From assembly GCF_016278365.1 (NCBI RefSeq), contig NZ_JADQBZ010000010.1, forward strand, positions 1 to 64,000: a stretch of 64,000 bases of DNA, in the 5' to 3' direction. The notes under the pieces are model-generated. The model had not been told where the DNA came from, did not search any database, and saw nothing but the letters and a program-made list of their open reading frames with translations. Positions 63,135 to 64,000 of this stretch are shown here, one piece after another (positions within the stretch are counted from its first letter, which is position 1; the number at the start of each line of letters is the position of its first letter). Origin of the DNA: Methanolobus sp. (GTDB lineage: Archaea > Halobacteriota > Methanosarcinia > Methanosarcinales > Methanosarcinaceae). Position numbers and translations under genes: made by a program.

Positions 63135-64000
63135 ATGATCGAGATTACAGATTCTATTGATGTTTCCCGCTGGGAAGATTTCGTTCTTTCCCACCCTCAG
63201 GGTAATGTTTTCCAGTCTTCGATAATGACAGGGGCCTATAGGAAGACCAGGAATTATAATCCGGTATGCCTTGCAGCGGTGGACTCTGTCTCCGGAGATA
63301 TACTTGCAGTCATGCAGACAACTATCATTTCAGAGTTTGGCGGCTTGCTGTCCGCGTTCTCATCCCGCTCGATACTGCAGGGAGGCCCACTTTTCGTTGA
63401 TTCGCCGCCAGGCCGGGAAGCTGCCAGGCTGTTGGTGGAGCACTATAACCGTCTTGTTGGTAACAAGGTCGTTTACACCCAGGTACGTAACATGTGGGAC
63501 ACGCAGGATTCTGCTGGGATGCTTGCTGCCCTTGGGTATGAATATGACCAGCACCTGGATTTCCTGATAGACCTTGACAGGAATAAGGATGATATATGGC
63601 AAAACATTCACAAGTCCCGCAGGAAAGGTATAAACCGTGCTGAAAAGAACGGTATGGTCGTCCGAAAGGTCAGCAGCATGGAAGAACTCACAGCCTGCTA
63701 TGACCTGGTGGACGACACTTACAAAAGGTTCAAGGTTCCCATTGCAGACATATCCCTTTTCAAGGCTGTCTACGGAGATCTCGCACCGGCTGGCTTTGCA
63801 GACTTTTTCATAGCAATGCTGGACAATGAGCCTGTAGGCACAAGGATCACGCTGAACTATAAGGACATGGTCTACGACTGGTACGCAGGGTCAAAGCCGG
63901 AGATCGACTATGTTGATGAGCTTCTCGTCTGGCATGTCCTCAAGGAAAATGCGGGTAAGTACAAGGTCTTTGATTTCGGTGGAGCCGGTCACCCCGATAA
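63135..64000 (+). CDS. FemAB/GNAT-like acyltransferase (3' end outside window)
   Basis: At least 288 codons, starting ATG 63135. Early segment ISRWEDF-like: DVSRWEDFVLSHPQGNVFQS, then IHKSRRKGINRAEKNGM and FFIAMLDNEPVGTRITLNYKDMVYDWYAGSKPE, which are hallmarks of FemAB-related aminoacyl/GNAT transferases of exopolysaccharide or cell-wall loci. The frame is open at the window edge. It likely adds an amino-acid or acyl group to a surface sugar; substrate unknown. Confidence 0.75.
   Translation, partial: MIEITDSIDVSRWEDFVLSHPQGNVFQSSIMTGAYRKTRNYNPVCLAAVDSVSGDILAVMQTTIISEFGGLLSAFSSRSILQGGPLFVDSPPGREAARLLVEHYNRLVGNKVVYTQVRNMWDTQDSAGMLAALGYEYDQHLDFLIDLDRNKDDIWQNIHKSRRKGINRAEKNGMVVRKVSSMEELTACYDLVDDTYKRFKVPIADISLFKAVYGDLAPAGFADFFIAMLDNEPVGTRITLNYKDMVYDWYAGSKPEIDYVDELLVWHVLKENAGKYKVFDFGGAGHPD

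Overview
The window is chromosomal DNA of a methanogenic archaeon, most likely a member of the Methanosarcinaceae (Methanolobus, Methanomethylovorans or a close relative). The evidence is an S-layer protein with tandem Methanosarcina-type S-layer domains, three FilR1-type (DUF1724) regulators, PEF-CTERM proteins with an archaeosortase, an F420-type LLM-family oxidoreductase, a tetraether-lipid-synthase-like radical SAM enzyme, strong GGAGGTGA-like ribosome binding sites and AT-rich TATA promoters. No rRNA, tRNA or CRISPR array was seen.

Layout. 1-700: the end of an IS200/IS605-type TnpB element abutting a 5'-truncated gene. 740-11400: S-layer protein, pyrophosphatase, Tes-like enzyme, PRC-barrel protein, M50 protease, F420-type oxidoreductase, MgtC/DUF4010 protein, an unknown protein and a 2-hydroxyacid dehydrogenase. 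11400-24160: a micropeptide candidate, a small winged-helix protein, then a long minus-strand gene run for storage polysaccharide (GT3-like synthase, GT4 transferase, GH57, a GH57-like protein lacking its acid/base, GH15, debranching enzyme). CorA, DUF432 and MscS genes sit inside this run with 4-nt overlaps. 24250-29190: a Na,K-ATPase-like (P2C) pump, MarC protein, a structured ncRNA and a CDF metal exporter. 29780-32870: two ferredoxin-containing MinD-type ATPases, two NifX/NifB-like proteins (one with a poly-His tail) and a divergent DUF134 regulator. 32880-41200: hydantoinase/oxoprolinase, MBL hydrolase, FilR1 regulator, HExxH membrane protein, Cache-cupin lipoprotein, peroxiredoxin and ThiC. 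41550-50870: topoisomerase IA, nitroreductase, a branched-chain amino-acid operon (cimA-ilvB-ilvN-ilvC) and an M42 aminopeptidase. 50980-60800: a surface-protein sorting region with two PEF-CTERM proteins, two FilR1 regulators, a second ncRNA copy, a large DUF1616 protein, a degenerate M48 peptidase, a small membrane protein and the archaeosortase. 61030-64000: a complete TnpB element, then a polysaccharide deacetylase-like protein and a FemAB-like acyltransferase cut by the window edge.

Most notable. (1) A ~125-nt three-hairpin RNA is present in two copies 26 kb apart on opposite strands, with conserved TATA boxes and pairing-preserving changes. (2) The archaeosortase locus includes an M48-like protein whose HExxH is CETAK, and twin PEF-CTERM genes whose 3' 102 nt are almost identical although the rest has diverged. 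(3) Ion channels are embedded in a glycogen gene run. (4) Two genes (hydantoinase and citramalate synthase) have conserved N-termini upstream of any ATG, GTG or TTG in frame. Functional statements rest on motif recognition by eye; no database search was run.
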